Below are positions 1 to 10,984 of a stretch of 64,000 nucleotides of DNA, one piece after another. Under the pieces are notes generated by a model that searched no databases, was not told the DNA's origin, and worked only from the letters and a program-made list of their open reading frames with translations. The first letter of the stretch is position 1; each line of letters starts with the position of its first letter. The translations under genes and the position numbers were made by a program. The stretch is from Aurifilum marmelostoma (Eukaryota; Ascomycota; Sordariomycetes; Diaporthales; Cryphonectriaceae), in assembly GCA_027559495.1 (NCBI GenBank), contig JAMXSV010000010.1, positions 2,170,001 to 2,234,000 on the forward strand, read 5' to 3'.

Positions 1-726
1 TCCCAACAGCTCACCTCAACCACGCCAGAAATCAACACCGTATACTCGCTTCTTGTGGTCTTCAGGAACAAGAAGTCTATCCTTGATTATTTTTGCTTTC
101 TTACCTCTCTGTGTGTGTATAACCCCAGCCTCACATTGAGGTTGGGCCTAAATTGCACCCCCCCCCCCCCCACAATATTCGCCCTGGGCGGTGCCTAACG
201 GAGCTCCCTACCTCTCTCTCTCACCCCACCCCTGCGTGTGGAGCTCTCCTCCCCCGCCTTTTCCGTCAGTCACAGTGTCACATCGCCCGCTGGCGCGCTG
301 GGCGATACCGCTGACACCACTGAACACGCACTGTAGCACCAGCCCCAGACCGCAGCTGCACTGGACCTTAGCTGAACCCGGCTGGTCCATCCGTGAATCA
401 TCCGCTGCCTTCTTTCACACACACTTAGATGCACACGCATACTTCCGCACACCACTCCCCCCAGGGTATCTCCTACTATCTCAATCATCACAAAACAAAG
501 TGTCCTAGATTCGACCCTCCTATCTCCTTGACCAGCTGCTCCCTGCTCCTAGCTACCATTGATGCACACGGCATTGACCTCGAGGCTTCCCACACAAGGC
601 ATTGTCTCCTAGGAGCATCGCCGTATCACCCGAGCTGCCTCGTCTCTCTCCCTGCTCCTCGACGACGACGACGAGGTGCCCACGAGAGCTGGGTGTGCCC
701 AGGAATATCTCTTCTCTGCTGCAGTC
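1..726. other. Gene-free left edge and sip5 upstream region
   Basis: No gene is seen here. The stretch is pyrimidine-rich, with a C homopolymer around 159-171 and CT-rich tracts. It probably holds the promoter and 5' UTR of the sip5-like gene. Short open frames here have no recognisable domain. Confidence 0.6.
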
Positions 727-3573
727 ATGGGTAATACTCCAGCCAAGGAGTCGCGCTCTGGCGACCCCGGCGCCTCATCCTCTGGTCGTCACCACCGGTC
801 CTCCGTCGCCCCCGCATTCGACCCCTCTGCTTCCTCGCGCGACGGCCACAGCTCTCGCCTGAGGAACCGTTCCAGCCGGAACGACCTTGGTTCCCTGCTC
901 GGCATCGGCGCGTCCAGCAGCTCCCGGGGCGAGTCCTCCCACGAGAGGCGCGAGACCAGGGCCGAGCGCGAGGCCCGCCGCCTCGAACGGGAGAGGGTCA
1001 ACCGGATCAAGGAGCGCGAGAGGAGTCTGAGGGAAGAGCATGTCGATGGCGGCTACCTGGTCACCATGGGTGTCTATGTCGGCACCGAGGACTTCTCCAA
1101 GCAGGTCGTGCGACAGCTGCAGGTAATGCTGCCTCCTTCACGCTCGGGCCGGGCTGGCCGCCACATGAGCCACACAGAGTACTGACAGTATGCCCCCCTC
1201 CCCCGCCGCGTCTACAGGTCGAGAGAAAGCTAGCACCCTTCTGGCGGGGCCTCAACGACTTCTCAGAGACCTGGGCCGAGCACCAGATCATCGCCGCCGC
1301 ACGAGGCCTCCCGATCCCCCCGGCCGACCAGACGCCTCCTCCAGAGCTGGTGCCTCAGCCTGTGTCCCAACACGCATCGCCCGCAGGCTCGACGCCCAAC
1401 CTGAACAACCTCACCGTCCCTCTCGGACCTCGGACAATGTCTGCCGCCTCGGACCGAAGCGCCTCCAACGCTGGCTCCTCGCTCCCCTCGCCGACGTTCA
1501 CGGGCTCGTCCAGCAAAGGGTCGCCCGCCGCCTTCAAGCCCCGCACCAAAGCCCTCGCTGCAGCCCTCAGCCTCGGCTCCAAGAACGGATCGAGCAGCGA
1601 GCTTACGCCCCGGGAGATCAACCTACCCAACGACCCCTTCGTCAACGGACAGCCGCTCGAGGTGTTCCTCTACAAGGACGGCGCCGAGTGCCCCATCTGC
1701 TTCCTCTACTACTACCCCCTATCTGAACCACACGAGATGCTGCGACCAGCCCATATGCAGCGAGTGCTTCGTCCAGATCAAGCGGCCAGAACCACACTTC
1801 CCGGATGGCCACGATAACGAGGGCAATGCCGAGGCCTCCGGCGGCCCCGATGCCAACGCCGAGGAGGCGGACTTGCTCATCTCGGAGCCGGCGACATGTC
1901 CGTACTGCCAGCAGCCCGAGCTTGGCGTCACCTACGAGCCACCTCCCTTCCGGCGCGGCCTGACCTACACAGTCTCCCCCGCCGTGGGCCAGATGGGCAC
2001 GGCCATGAGCTCAAACAGCTCGCTCGGCTCCACGTCGCCGTCGCCCTTTGTATCACCTCCGCCCTCCGCCTCGATCGGCCGACGCCGGACCCAGTCACTA
2101 TCCGCAAACGCCCCGAATGTCATCACCACCGACCGAGTCCGGCCCGACTGGGCTGCCAAGCTTGCCGCGCAGCGCAACCACCTGGCCAGGCGGGCCGCAG
2201 CAGCAACTGCCCTGCACACGGCCGCATTCCTGATGGGTGACAGCCCTGGCAGGTCATTTGGCAGGATGAGCCGGTTCGGCAGGAGAAATACTGGCGATAA
2301 CAACGCCAGCGACAATAATGGCGGCGCCGCGGCCTCGGCGAGTACAGAACAACCCGCACCTTCGGGCTCAGAGCCGGGCGCCAGAAACACATCGAGCCGT
2401 TCGGCCCTCGTCGGGCCTCGCCACAGCCATATGGAGAACCTCGAGAACATGATGCTTGCCGAGGCCATCAGGCTGTCGCTGGCAGCCGAGGAGGAGCGCA
2501 AGCGCAAAGCAGACAAGGAGGAGCGGAAGGAGGCCAAGAGGAGAGAAAAGGAGGAGCGCAAGGCGGCCAAGGCGGCCGCAAAGGGCCAGCCTTACAACGG
2601 GAGCGGGCACAGCTCCGCCAGCGGGAGCACGCTGAGCCTGCCGGGGCTGAGCACGATCGGCCGCAGGAGGGGCAATAGTGCTGCATCCAACCTTCGCGTC
2701 GAGGCCACCACCGCCAACGCCATCGCTTCCTCGGGCAGCTCGAGCCCGCCCAAGCCTGCCGCGCCCGCGAGCGCCAACGACAAGGGCAAGGCTGTGGACA
2801 GGGGCGGCGGCGGCCCGCCGCAGACCAGTCCTGACTCAGAGGTTGGGAAGAGCAACGTCGATGCCGTGCACCCGGCGACAGCACCGACCTCGACCCCAGC
2901 CCCACCACCGACCGCGTCGCCACGGCCGATCCCGTCGCCACTGCACTCTGCCGGGCCGTCCCACCTCCGCCAGATGAGCAGCGCCTCGAGCGCCTCCGAG
3001 TCGGTCACCGAGTCGCAGTCAGGCAGCTACCAGAACCCGTCGTACCTACAATCCCAGGACCCGCGGTCGAGTGGTATATCCCTGAGCGGCAAGAGCGACA
3101 ACAGCGACGACGCGGGCGGGCGGTCTGCAGACGACAGCGAGACGGAGCCCAACTACAACTTCAGCAGCCTGGCACAGCTGGTCGGCGTGGAGCTCGAGGG
3201 TGTCAATGCCGGCCGCCGGCTGAGCCAGATCGGCGAGAGCCACGCTGAGGAGGAGGGCGCGGCGGACGATGGCGACAAGCGCAGCTCCCTGCACGAGCAG
3301 GCCGAGCACGTGGAGGACGTGTCTGCGTCGCATACAGACGGTGAAGGCGACGAGATGTCCAAGAGCATCGCAACGCTCACGCAGGAATCCTACGACGATG
3401 GGGCACGTGCCGACGATGCCGACGACGAGCCCTCCGGCAGCGCCGATACACCGCAGCTGATGGTCACGCCTGGGACCCCCATGGTGGGCGACGACGAGGC
3501 AGCAGAGTCCAAGCAGCTCGGCTTCCAGGGCACACGGACGGTAGAGGTGCCAGACGACTTTGTCACACAGTGA
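727..3573 (+). CDS. sip5: Sip5-like RING-type protein, apparent +1 frameshift at 1715-1719
   Basis: Exons are 727-1122 and 1218-3573, with a GT-AG intron at 1123-1217. The family is named after yeast Sip5, which binds the Snf1 kinase and the Reg1/Glc7 phosphatase and affects glucose signalling. The protein starts MGNTPA, a plausible N-myristoylation site. A basic, Arg/Glu-rich coiled stretch follows. A zinc-binding block opens with CPICFLYY and continues with TRCCDQPICSECF and later CPYCQQPELGV. A Lys/Glu-rich helix lies near 2460-2580, and the C-terminal half is a long Ser/Pro/acidic low-complexity region. The CPIC half and the RCC half of the zinc block are in different frames. Dropping one C from the run at 1715-1719 joins them at exactly the usual family spacing and gives about 916 residues. 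As written, translation stops at 1817. Family assignment is firm; whether the break is real or an error is open. Confidence 0.85.
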
Positions 3574-3806
3574 CTGTGCATACGAGCGACATGAGGATGG
3601 CCAGATGAACTCTTTGCCATCTGGCAGGACGATACCAAGGCTTCTTGTACGGTCTGATAGAATGGATGTTGTGACGGCTTAGATTGGGATCTTCGACATG
3701 GGTGTTTTCCTCCTGGGTTATGGGTTAGCGACGGTCTTTTGTTGTTCTTTCTCTACTCTTATCTTTCTCTTCTTCTTTCTTTTCGTCTTTATTGATCTCG
3801 ATATTG

Positions 3807-3831
3807 AACCCAACCCAACCCAACCCAACCC

Positions 3832-3833
<2 letters not shown>
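3807..3833. repeat. AACCC pentanucleotide repeat, about 5 units
   Basis: Five tandem copies of AACCC lie in the 3' flank of sip5 and abut the CA repeat. The unit is not the fungal telomere hexamer TTAGGG, so this reads as a simple microsatellite. Confidence 0.9.

Positions 3834-3862
<29 letters not shown>
3833..3862. repeat. CA dinucleotide repeat, about 15 units
   Basis: An uninterrupted CA run directly follows the AACCC repeat in non-coding sequence. Confidence 0.95.
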
Positions 3863-3864
<2 letters not shown>

Positions 3865-4316
3865 CTTCTCTCTGGTTTTACCATGAGTTGCTTCCACGGC
3901 ATGGACGGCTATACTGAAGATGGGATGAGGTACACTGGGCTCCCAGCGCAAAAAAATTAAAAGGAGGTTGGGCCCTCCCTGCATTGGCGCCATGGCTTGA
4001 CAGTAGATAGCCACAGCAGGTTGGCAGAAGAATCCACACAAAGCGTCTGACATGGATACTGCACTGACGTGTGATGCTTGGAGGTCCCTGCTGTGTGTAT
4101 GTGGCACTCGAGAGTTCCATCTTGATGCTGAAAAAAAGACTGTGCTCTGTCCTCCAACTCAGATCCACAGATTATCGGTCTCAGCATATAAAAACGAGGT
4201 CTCGGGCATGGCCATATACGTGCGGTATGATTATTTCCACTCCCTCGCTATTATGCCAAGATATAAGAAAAAGTAATCAGAGAATTCCAGGACACAATGT
4301 CGCAATAGACGATCCC

Positions 4317-5560
4317 TCAGTCAAGTCCTCTGTACTCAAAGAACTCGGCAAACTCCTTATCCGCCAGCAAAGTAGGCACGATAGCCTCCTCCACACTAAT
4401 ACACCATATCAAGCCCTCCTCCTCCTCCTTGCCATCCCCATTCTTCTTCTTTTTCTTCTTCCCCCCATCAGCAGGCGGATACACCAACATCATATTAGGC
4501 GAGACATGCCCTCCCGTGATGAACCGATGCACCGAAGGCCGCCCGAACCCAAAGTCGCACGCGCTCACGTCCGCGGCCCGGTGGTCCGTGACGAAGAAGG
4601 CCATGGGCGGCTTGCACATGAGGTTGAAGCTCGCCGACTGCTTGTCGCGCAGCGTGGCGATCCAGGCCAGCAGGGCCTCGACGTGCGGCTGGGTCACGCT
4701 CTGCGTGAGGCGCCGCACGTACTGCGCCAGGGCGCCCAGGGGCGCGTCGCGGGTCAGCTCGGCGATGGTGGGGAGCGGGGCGGCGCCCGGGCCGGGGGCG
4801 TCGCTGAAGCCTCCGACGGTCATGTTGCGGATCATGCGGCGGGGCGGGGCCGGGTTGCGCATGCGGGGCCGCATGTTGATGGCCTCGGCGAAGTAGGGGG
4901 CCTGGGCCTGGGGGTCCGGGCGGTAGTAGGGGATGCGGGCGCGGGTCAGGTGGCGCCAGGCGAAGGCGCACATGGCGTCGTAGGTGGAGACCCAGGGTGC
5001 CGCGTCGGGCGCCGACCCGACGGCCTCTTGCTTGAGCCGGGCCTGGCTCCTGGGGCTGACGTGGAAGATGAGGGTCTGGTGGCGGTCCGGGTGGCCCGGG
5101 TGGCGCGGGGCGATGGGGGGCCCGTCGATGAGGGAGGCGGCGGGGAGCTGCTTGGTGTAGTGGCTCATGTCTATGCAGGAGGGGTCCCAGGGGGGCCACT
5201 TGATGCCTGCCGTGGCGTCCTCGTCTGCGTTTGCGGTGTGGATGGCGCGGCAGTTGCTGTGTTGGGCGGGTCAGTAGGGGGGAGGTAACACAGTCGAGGG
5301 GCTCTCTTGGGCACTGGCTCGACCACCCCTCGACGAGTTGTGAGCCTGCTCATACACGGAACGACAAGTCCACAGGTGTTACTGGTCAAAGAGGATGAGA
5401 ATTGGTCATGACATACTCTGCGAGCTGGCGGATAAAGTTGCTCCAGCCGACCAGGTCAGTCGCCCAGTGGTGGATATGCGAGCTCAACACGGCACCGCCA
5501 CGGATGAAATTCCTGTCGAAGGTTCTGTCAGAATCCATACATGCACCAACTCCTCAAGCG

Positions 5561-5593
<33 letters not shown>

Positions 5594-6166
5594 TGTGTTC
5601 TCACTCACAGTTGGAAGCCCGAGATCACAGGGCTATTGTTCGGGTCAGACTCGGCCCTGCCCTCGCCATACGGCACTGTTTATCTTGGTCAATATCTTTC
5701 CTTCTTTCCAGTGAGCACCATAAATGCACCGGGTTGTCGTGCGGCCAGACTTACACTCGGCTATGGCATATTCACTCAGGTCCCCCAGCGACCTGCACGA
5801 GAAGGACGCCCTCTCGATATCACCAAAGGACGGGTACTCGGGCCCCTCCAGCGACCTGACGACATACTTGATCGAGGTGTCCCGCCTCTTGACAAAGGAG
5901 AAGCCGCCCTCGGGGTCCCTCTCGATCGTGCCGCAGAAGTGGCGGACCTGGCTGAGCGTCTTTGCGAGGCCCAGCCTGAGCACCGCCGCGGTCCTCTCGT
6001 GGCTGCTGCTGTCGTCGTCGAGGCGGAAGTACAGGGTGAACTGGCAGTAGACGACCAGGATGATGGGGTCGAACAGGGACAGCTTGAACCTCTCCTCTTC
6101 CGGGTCGTCCTGCCACCCTGACGGGTAGATCTGGTGGACCTCTTCTCGGGGCGCGACTGATCCCAT
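4317..6166 (-). CDS. BAHD / trichothecene 3-O-acetyltransferase-type acyltransferase
   Basis: The model is complement(4317-5256, 5417-5524, 5609-5675, 5755-6166): four exons, 1527 nt, 508 residues. The introns begin GTAAGT, GTGAGT and GTATGT, all end in AG, and every phase agrees. The protein has the two BAHD signatures: the catalytic HHWATD (HxxxD, residues 178-183) and DFGFG (430-434). The context LADNCRAI after the first motif matches the fungal Tri3/Tri101-like branch. Such enzymes move an acyl group from acyl-CoA to a hydroxyl of a secondary metabolite, in the cytosol. The substrate cannot be told from sequence. No polyketide, terpene or peptide synthase lies nearby, so this is not obviously part of a metabolite cluster; a detoxifying role is equally possible. 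A Lys/Glu-rich low-complexity loop lies near residues 460-476. The second intron holds a long GT repeat. Confidence 0.88.
5563..5592. repeat. GT dinucleotide repeat inside an intron
   Basis: Fifteen GT units lie inside the second intron (5525-5608) of the acyltransferase gene, so on the coding strand it is a CA repeat between donor and acceptor. Confidence 0.95.
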
Positions 6167-7687
6167 ATTTCTTTTTTTTTTCTTTCTTTTCTGCTGCTTT
6201 GTTTTCTCAGAGGGAAGGGGGGAGTTATGCGGTTTGTCTAGTCTACAGCGTGCTGATCAGATCCGTACGTACCATAATACATATACTAAGTTCTGGGTCT
6301 ATGAGGGCAAACTCGACCCAAGACCCATAAGTCCATTATTACTTAGAAACCCCCCCCCCCCCCTTGACCAGACACACCCAATGAGAGAGGCCATGATAGT
6401 GTCGCCTCCTCACCTCTCACCTCCTCTCTCCTCACCTTACCTCCCCCACATCCCCCCGACAGACCTTACGAGACCGAAGCGGTGAAGATCCAGGCACGGG
6501 CCGAAGGAGGAGGATCTCGTTTGACCGTTGGCAGTTTGACCCATAGCCAAGGGGCGGGGCCCCCTCCCTCCCTTCCTCCCTCCCTTCCTCCCTCCCTCGG
6601 AAAAGAGAATATGGCCTCATGATGTGTGGGGACCGGAAAACCTAATTATGGAGCACATGTAGTTGACAGATCGAATTCTAGCCCTCAAAGAGGCACGGTA
6701 AAGCGTGAATGGCATGTTGGACACAGATGGCCTATATTGATTTAGGTTATCAGTCCCGCTACTTGTTGCAGCGGCGGCGACACGAGGTCCACTGATCGCC
6801 TGGTTAACGTGCGGACCCCAACGAGCCAGACGGGCTTATCTGGAGGAGGGTGCTGCCCAAGACAAGTAAAAGTATATCACCGCTGTGTTATAGCAGGAGG
6901 CGGTTGGTTATAGAGAAAAAAGGTGGATACACCGCTAGTATCGTTGACCTTGGCGGATTCTCTAGCATAGCGACAGATTGGTCGGTTCTTAAAAGACGTG
7001 TGTGTGATGTATACTGTGGTCTTTGAGAGTACAGCAAGGTGTATGATGTATAATAGTTTCTCCGGGCCTTTCTGGCTCCTCCTCTACAACAGCTGTCCAG
7101 CAAGGCTATATCAAGACCGTACTGCTCCCTCCTGAAACCTTGTGGCTGCACATCGGTGCGGGGAAAAGGGATAAAAAAAGAAAAGAGAACAGAAAAGAAA
7201 CACCCTTGTGATAAGGTTCGGGTACCCCGTGGACCGCTCCTTTGTCCACGATTAAGAACTGTCGTTGTAGTGCGAGTGGATCACTGGGCCACTTAACATC
7301 TGCCGTGTTGGGTGGCTATGGAGGGTACTGTACCATTTTTTTTCTTGTGTTTTTTCTTCTTTTACTTGGCAAGTTGCGAGTCACAAGACGACGGTTTGTT
7401 GGAAAACAAAGTTCAGGTCAATTGGATGGATGAGTGGGCTCAGATCAAGTGGATGAAGGGTCGCCCCCCAATCACGAGGCCCCGGGTGCACAACTTTGTC
7501 GCACGGTGCCTTTTGATATCCAGGCCTCGAACTTGGAAATGTGACACAATTATAGACACTCTCTATTATATTCATATCGGCATTTCTCCGTCACGAACAA
7601 AGCGTAACTTCTTACCACACCCTGCTGTCCTTCCTGGCACGGCATAACTAATTACTCACTTCCCCCTACATTCCCCCCCCCCCTTCC
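6167..7687. other. Intergenic region, acyltransferase promoter side
   Basis: No gene is seen. There is a C homopolymer near 6350-6363 and a CCTCC/CCTTCC tract near 6566-6597. Sequence from about 6640 to 7240 is more AT-rich. The 1.5 kb holds the acyltransferase promoter and the 3' flank of the NTF2-like gene. Confidence 0.55.
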
Positions 7688-8600
7688 TCACGTCTGTCCC
7701 TGACTCTCCGCGCTGCCCAGATCAGCCTCAAACGCCGCCGTGTTGAACTCGCTGTACACCGCCGTGATCTGCACCTTGTCGACATCCACATCCAGCACAA
7801 TGATGCCCTTGATCTCGTACTCGTCGCTCCCGATGCCGCTCGCGTTCCACCGCCCTGACATCCGTGTTCTTGCTGGTTAGAGAAACCAACCAAACAGAAT
7901 GCTGTAGCGGAAGCCCAAAGGAAAAAAAAAAGGGGGGTCGACTGGTCGATATTGCCGGTAATTACCTGTAAACCATCACTCACAGCTGATCCTGTCACAG
8001 GCCGAGAATACGTCCAGCGTCTGCACCACGGGGAGGGGAGGCGTCTGGAACTGGGTTGCGATGTAGACCTCTTTTGACGGGTAGGCTGGCTGGCCAAGCT
8101 GATGGATGGGGCCATCGTCAGCGACACTAGACTCGTCACTTTTCTTCTGGATTCTTTTCCTTCTTTCTTGTTCTTATCTACCTGACTTGACGCCAGTTTC
8201 TGGTGGTCCCGTGCTCATGAGATGCATGTGACGAGTCTGAGCAGATGTGAATCACGAGCAAGGCATGAGAGGCGGACCCGCTCACGACCAATACTCGATC
8301 CAACATCTCATTCGAAAGAAAGAGGAAGAGAAGCTGAGAACTCACAGATCTCCCAGAAAGAGTCAAAATCGAGTCCGACTCCACAACAAACTCATCCGAC
8401 AGGATGGCCTCCGCCGTGCCGTTAAAGTCCGGTCCCCCCGGGTTCTCAAGGAGATACGTGTACCCCTCGACAAGAACATCCACACCCGTCGAGTTGAGAC
8501 ACGGCGCGCGGTGTCCTCCCAGGCGAGCACCTGGTCCGTGGGCAGCGGCAGTGGCGGACAGGGCGAGGAGCAGTATCGCGAACGGCGACGAGGTATACAT
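7688..8600 (-). CDS. Small secreted NTF2-like domain protein
   Basis: The model is complement(7688-7854, 7984-8146, 8346-8600), 585 nt, 194 residues. Both introns start GTGAGT and phases match. Residues 1-20 form a signal peptide ending at Ala-rich TAAAHG. The mature part resembles the fungal secreted NTF2/SnoaL-like family: an N-terminal helix with VEGYTYLLENP, a pattern around DEFVVESDSILTL, and a C-terminal strand pair with WRWNASG and ITAVYSEFNTAAFEADLG. Family members are about 180-210 residues, so the length fits. The biochemical role is unknown; NTF2-like folds bind small hydrophobic ligands or act as isomerases or dehydratases. The first intron (8147-8345) is long and could hide a small extra exon near 8190-8240, but frame continuity does not need one. 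Confidence 0.75.
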
Positions 8601-9562
8601 TGTGTGACGATCTGTGAGCTGAGAGGGAGAAGGACAGTTGCGCGATGTGGTGGGGTCTTTCCACATAATCATCTTATATGGAAATTCCTGCGGGTGAGAA
8701 GAAGTGGAACGAGACTTTGTCGGGATATGTGTGTATGCCCTTGGCCATATATACATAATCCTCCTGCAGCCATTCGCTCCTCGCCGACCACTACATGACT
8801 CTCGCCTATCTACTCGCAACAAGGTGATTGATCAGTAACAATAGCGCAACAGGCCCTCAGCTCGCCAGGCCTAGCTCCTCCATTCTCAAATGGGCGCAAG
8901 ACCGAGCCCGCCACGAAGAAAGAAAGCCAAAAGAAAGGCAAGTAATAGTCATCTCGTCATCCACAAAGCAGTGACAAGACCAGTGGTGTGCCTCCTTCCA
9001 GCAGCCAGACGCCTCCGCTCCTCGTGCAGCCCTGTGGCGGCGGGTGCTTGGCAGGTGACCGTCGCCTGAGGTCGGGACCGGCATAGTGACCGAGCCCGCG
9101 TCCAGGGAAAAACAAAGTGGCTTCACAGAGAAGGAGAGTAAGTAGAGATGAGATGGAGGGGGGCGGCTGGGAGGGGGGGGAGGGTAAGCATTCAATACTA
9201 TACGAGCCAGGAACGGGAAGACGACTGGGCCGTTCGGAACCGGGCCCGGGGGCGACGAGACGCCGGTGCGCGTGTGTGGTAATAGCACATGCGTAGTTCG
9301 GGGGCCGTGGAACAGTGTGGTCACGCCATATTGGACATGGACCAAACGGTACTTTTTGTATGACAAGTCACAGACGAAGGCGTTCCTGCTTGTTCTGCTA
9401 AGACTATCAAGTCTATGTCTTTGGTCCGAAATATCCACGTTACTCTATGCCTTGCGGCGTGGCTTGTATGTCGTTGTTGCTGTGAGCAAACATGTGCTGA
9501 TGGTCGAGTATACATGCAACCAAGTTCATCATCAATCTCTGACGAAGGGTGCCCTGATCTCA
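8601..9562. other. Intergenic region, NTF2-like promoter / reductase 3' flank
   Basis: No gene is seen. A TATA-like element lies about 150 nt upstream of the NTF2-like start. The remaining sequence, including G-runs near 9150-9182, shows no coding signal on either strand. Confidence 0.5.
8747..8753 (-). promoter_or_regulatory. Possible TATA box of the NTF2-like gene
   Basis: A TATATA stretch lies about 150 nt upstream of the ATG at 8600, a common distance in filamentous fungi. It is supported by sequence match only. Confidence 0.3.
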
Positions 9563-10984
9563 TCAGCTCAGCTGCTTCTTGGCCTCGAACCTGGCAATGA
9601 CTCCATCGTCCGTGGGGACGACACCGATATCTTCGGGCGCTCTATCGTTGACGAAGCCGTCTCCGCCCGAGGGCCAGCTGTGATTTCTCCACTCGCCCAG
9701 CAGCGGCCACAGCTTCTCCTTGACAAGGTGTTGGACCTGGTCGCACCGCTTCAGGGAGGCCGTCTGCGGGTCTTTGTCCCCATTCACCACGACATCCTTG
9801 GACACCTCCTCGACCGCCTCGGCGTCGAGCGCCGTGGGCGGGACGCTCTCGGCTAGCACGCTCATCCACACTTCCCACGTCTCCTCGAGCTCCGCAAGCG
9901 AGGTGATACCCATCACGCTGGCGCCGATGCTGTTGCTGTCGCTGTCGCTCAGCTGCAGGTGGCCGCTCTTGCCCTTGAGGCCGACGCCCAGTCCCGAGCG
10001 GGCACCCGCGCGAGCCCACGTGTCCAGTGACCATCGTATCGAGAGGCGCTCCAGCCTCTCTCCCGCGGCCGTGGCGGCAGCAGCCATCTTAGCGCAGGCC
10101 ATGCGCAGTGGCGGTGGCGACGGGTGCCACACGGCCTGTGGGCCGTGGTCGACACCGCGGGTGGTCAGCAGGCCCATGCCCAGCATGGAGGCGTTGAGGG
10201 CGGCAGAGACGCCTGCGCGCTTGAGGCGCACAAGAGGTGGCAGCTGCTGTTCTTGCCCCGCACCGTCGCCGTTTGAACCGTTAGCGGGTGCTGACGCAGG
10301 CTCGAGCCCGTCGTCCATGAAGCCCTCCACAAGCCGGTGGTTCTGCACCGAGCAGTGGCAGTAGCTCATGACCGCATCGACGCCCTCGCCCGTCTCGCGC
10401 TGTATCATCTCGGCCAGCTCACACAGCACGTCGACCGGGTAGCCGCTGATGCCGACGTAGCGCACGACCCCGTCCTCGTCGCGAAGCCTGCGCAGCTCTT
10501 TTACTGCGGCGAGAACCTCGGCCGGAGAGACAAACTCGACGTCATGGCAGTACACAAGGTCGAGATAAGGTGTGTGCAGCCTCTCGAGGCTTCGCAGCAC
10601 GCTATACCGGATCCAGGCTGGGGAGTAATCAAAGCAATTTCCCGTGATGCGCCCGGCCTTTGTGAGGATCATGTAGCTCTCGCGCGGGTGCTTCTGCAGC
10701 GATGCGCCATCGGGCGCTGCAATCTTTGTGTTTGCGCTGTTGGGCTTGGTAAGGTGATGCAGGGCGTCACCAAGGAGGACTTCGGATGGGCCATAGTAGG
10801 GCGACGTGTCGAAGGCGTTGATGCCTAGGTCGAGAGCACGAGAGACAATGGCCTGATAGGGCATGCGCGCGGGGTCGTCGACATACTGGGTGTTGAAGGT
10901 GGCGGTGCCGAGGATGAGAGGGGGGAGGACAGAGGCAAGAGGAGGCCGCGCGGCGGCAGTTCCAGGATCGGTTGTCGAGCCCAT
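9563..10984 (-). CDS. ara2: Ara2-type NAD-dependent D-arabinose dehydrogenase (aldo-keto reductase)
   Basis: Single exon, 473 residues from the ATG at 10984. The aldo-keto reductase fold is clear: the N-terminal strand PLILGTATFNTQY, then NAFDTSPYYG with the catalytic Asp and Tyr, LTKAGR with the catalytic Lys, and DLVYCHD with the His. This matches the yeast Ara2 / plant L-galactose dehydrogenase branch, which oxidises D-arabinose to the lactone leading to erythroascorbate, a fungal antioxidant. An NAD preference is known for that branch and is inferred here. The protein is longer than yeast Ara2 because of an Asn/Gly/Gln insert near 10240-10290 and a C-terminal extension. It is cytosolic with no signal peptide. 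It is transcribed in the same direction as its two left neighbours, but wide gaps argue against functional grouping. Confidence 0.85.
   Translation of the reverse strand: MGSTTDPGTAAARPPLASVLPPLILGTATFNTQYVDDPARMPYQAIVSRALDLGINAFDTSPYYGPSEVLLGDALHHLTKPNSANTKIAAPDGASLQKHPRESYMILTKAGRITGNCFDYSPAWIRYSVLRSLERLHTPYLDLVYCHDVEFVSPAEVLAAVKELRRLRDEDGVVRYVGISGYPVDVLCELAEMIQRETGEGVDAVMSYCHCSVQNHRLVEGFMDDGLEPASAPANGSNGDGAGQEQQLPPLVRLKRAGVSAALNASMLGMGLLTTRGVDHGPQAVWHPSPPPLRMACAKMAAAATAAGERLERLSIRWSLDTWARAGARSGLGVGLKGKSGHLQLSDSDSNSIGASVMGITSLAELEETWEVWMSVLAESVPPTALDAEAVEEVSKDVVVNGDKDPQTASLKRCDQVQHLVKEKLWPLLGEWRNHSWPSGGDGFVNDRAPEDIGVVPTDDGVIARFEAKKQLS

Larger units (their letters stand above)
3574..4316. 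other. Convergent intergenic region sip5 / acyltransferase
   Basis: This holds the 3' flanks of two convergent genes. An AACCC pentamer repeat runs directly into a CA dinucleotide repeat. No further gene is seen. Confidence 0.6.

Noticed and set aside
3807..3862. AACCC repeat considered as telomere-like
   Set aside because: The unit is not TTAGGG and it sits between two normal genes in a simple microsatellite.
4071..5288. 405-codon plus-strand frame opposite the acyltransferase
   Set aside because: Its Arg/Gly/Val composition is a mirror of the real minus-strand exon carrying DFGFG.
7205..7240. GGTTCG sequence considered as a tRNA T-arm
   Set aside because: No matching acceptor, D-arm or anticodon stem can be built upstream.
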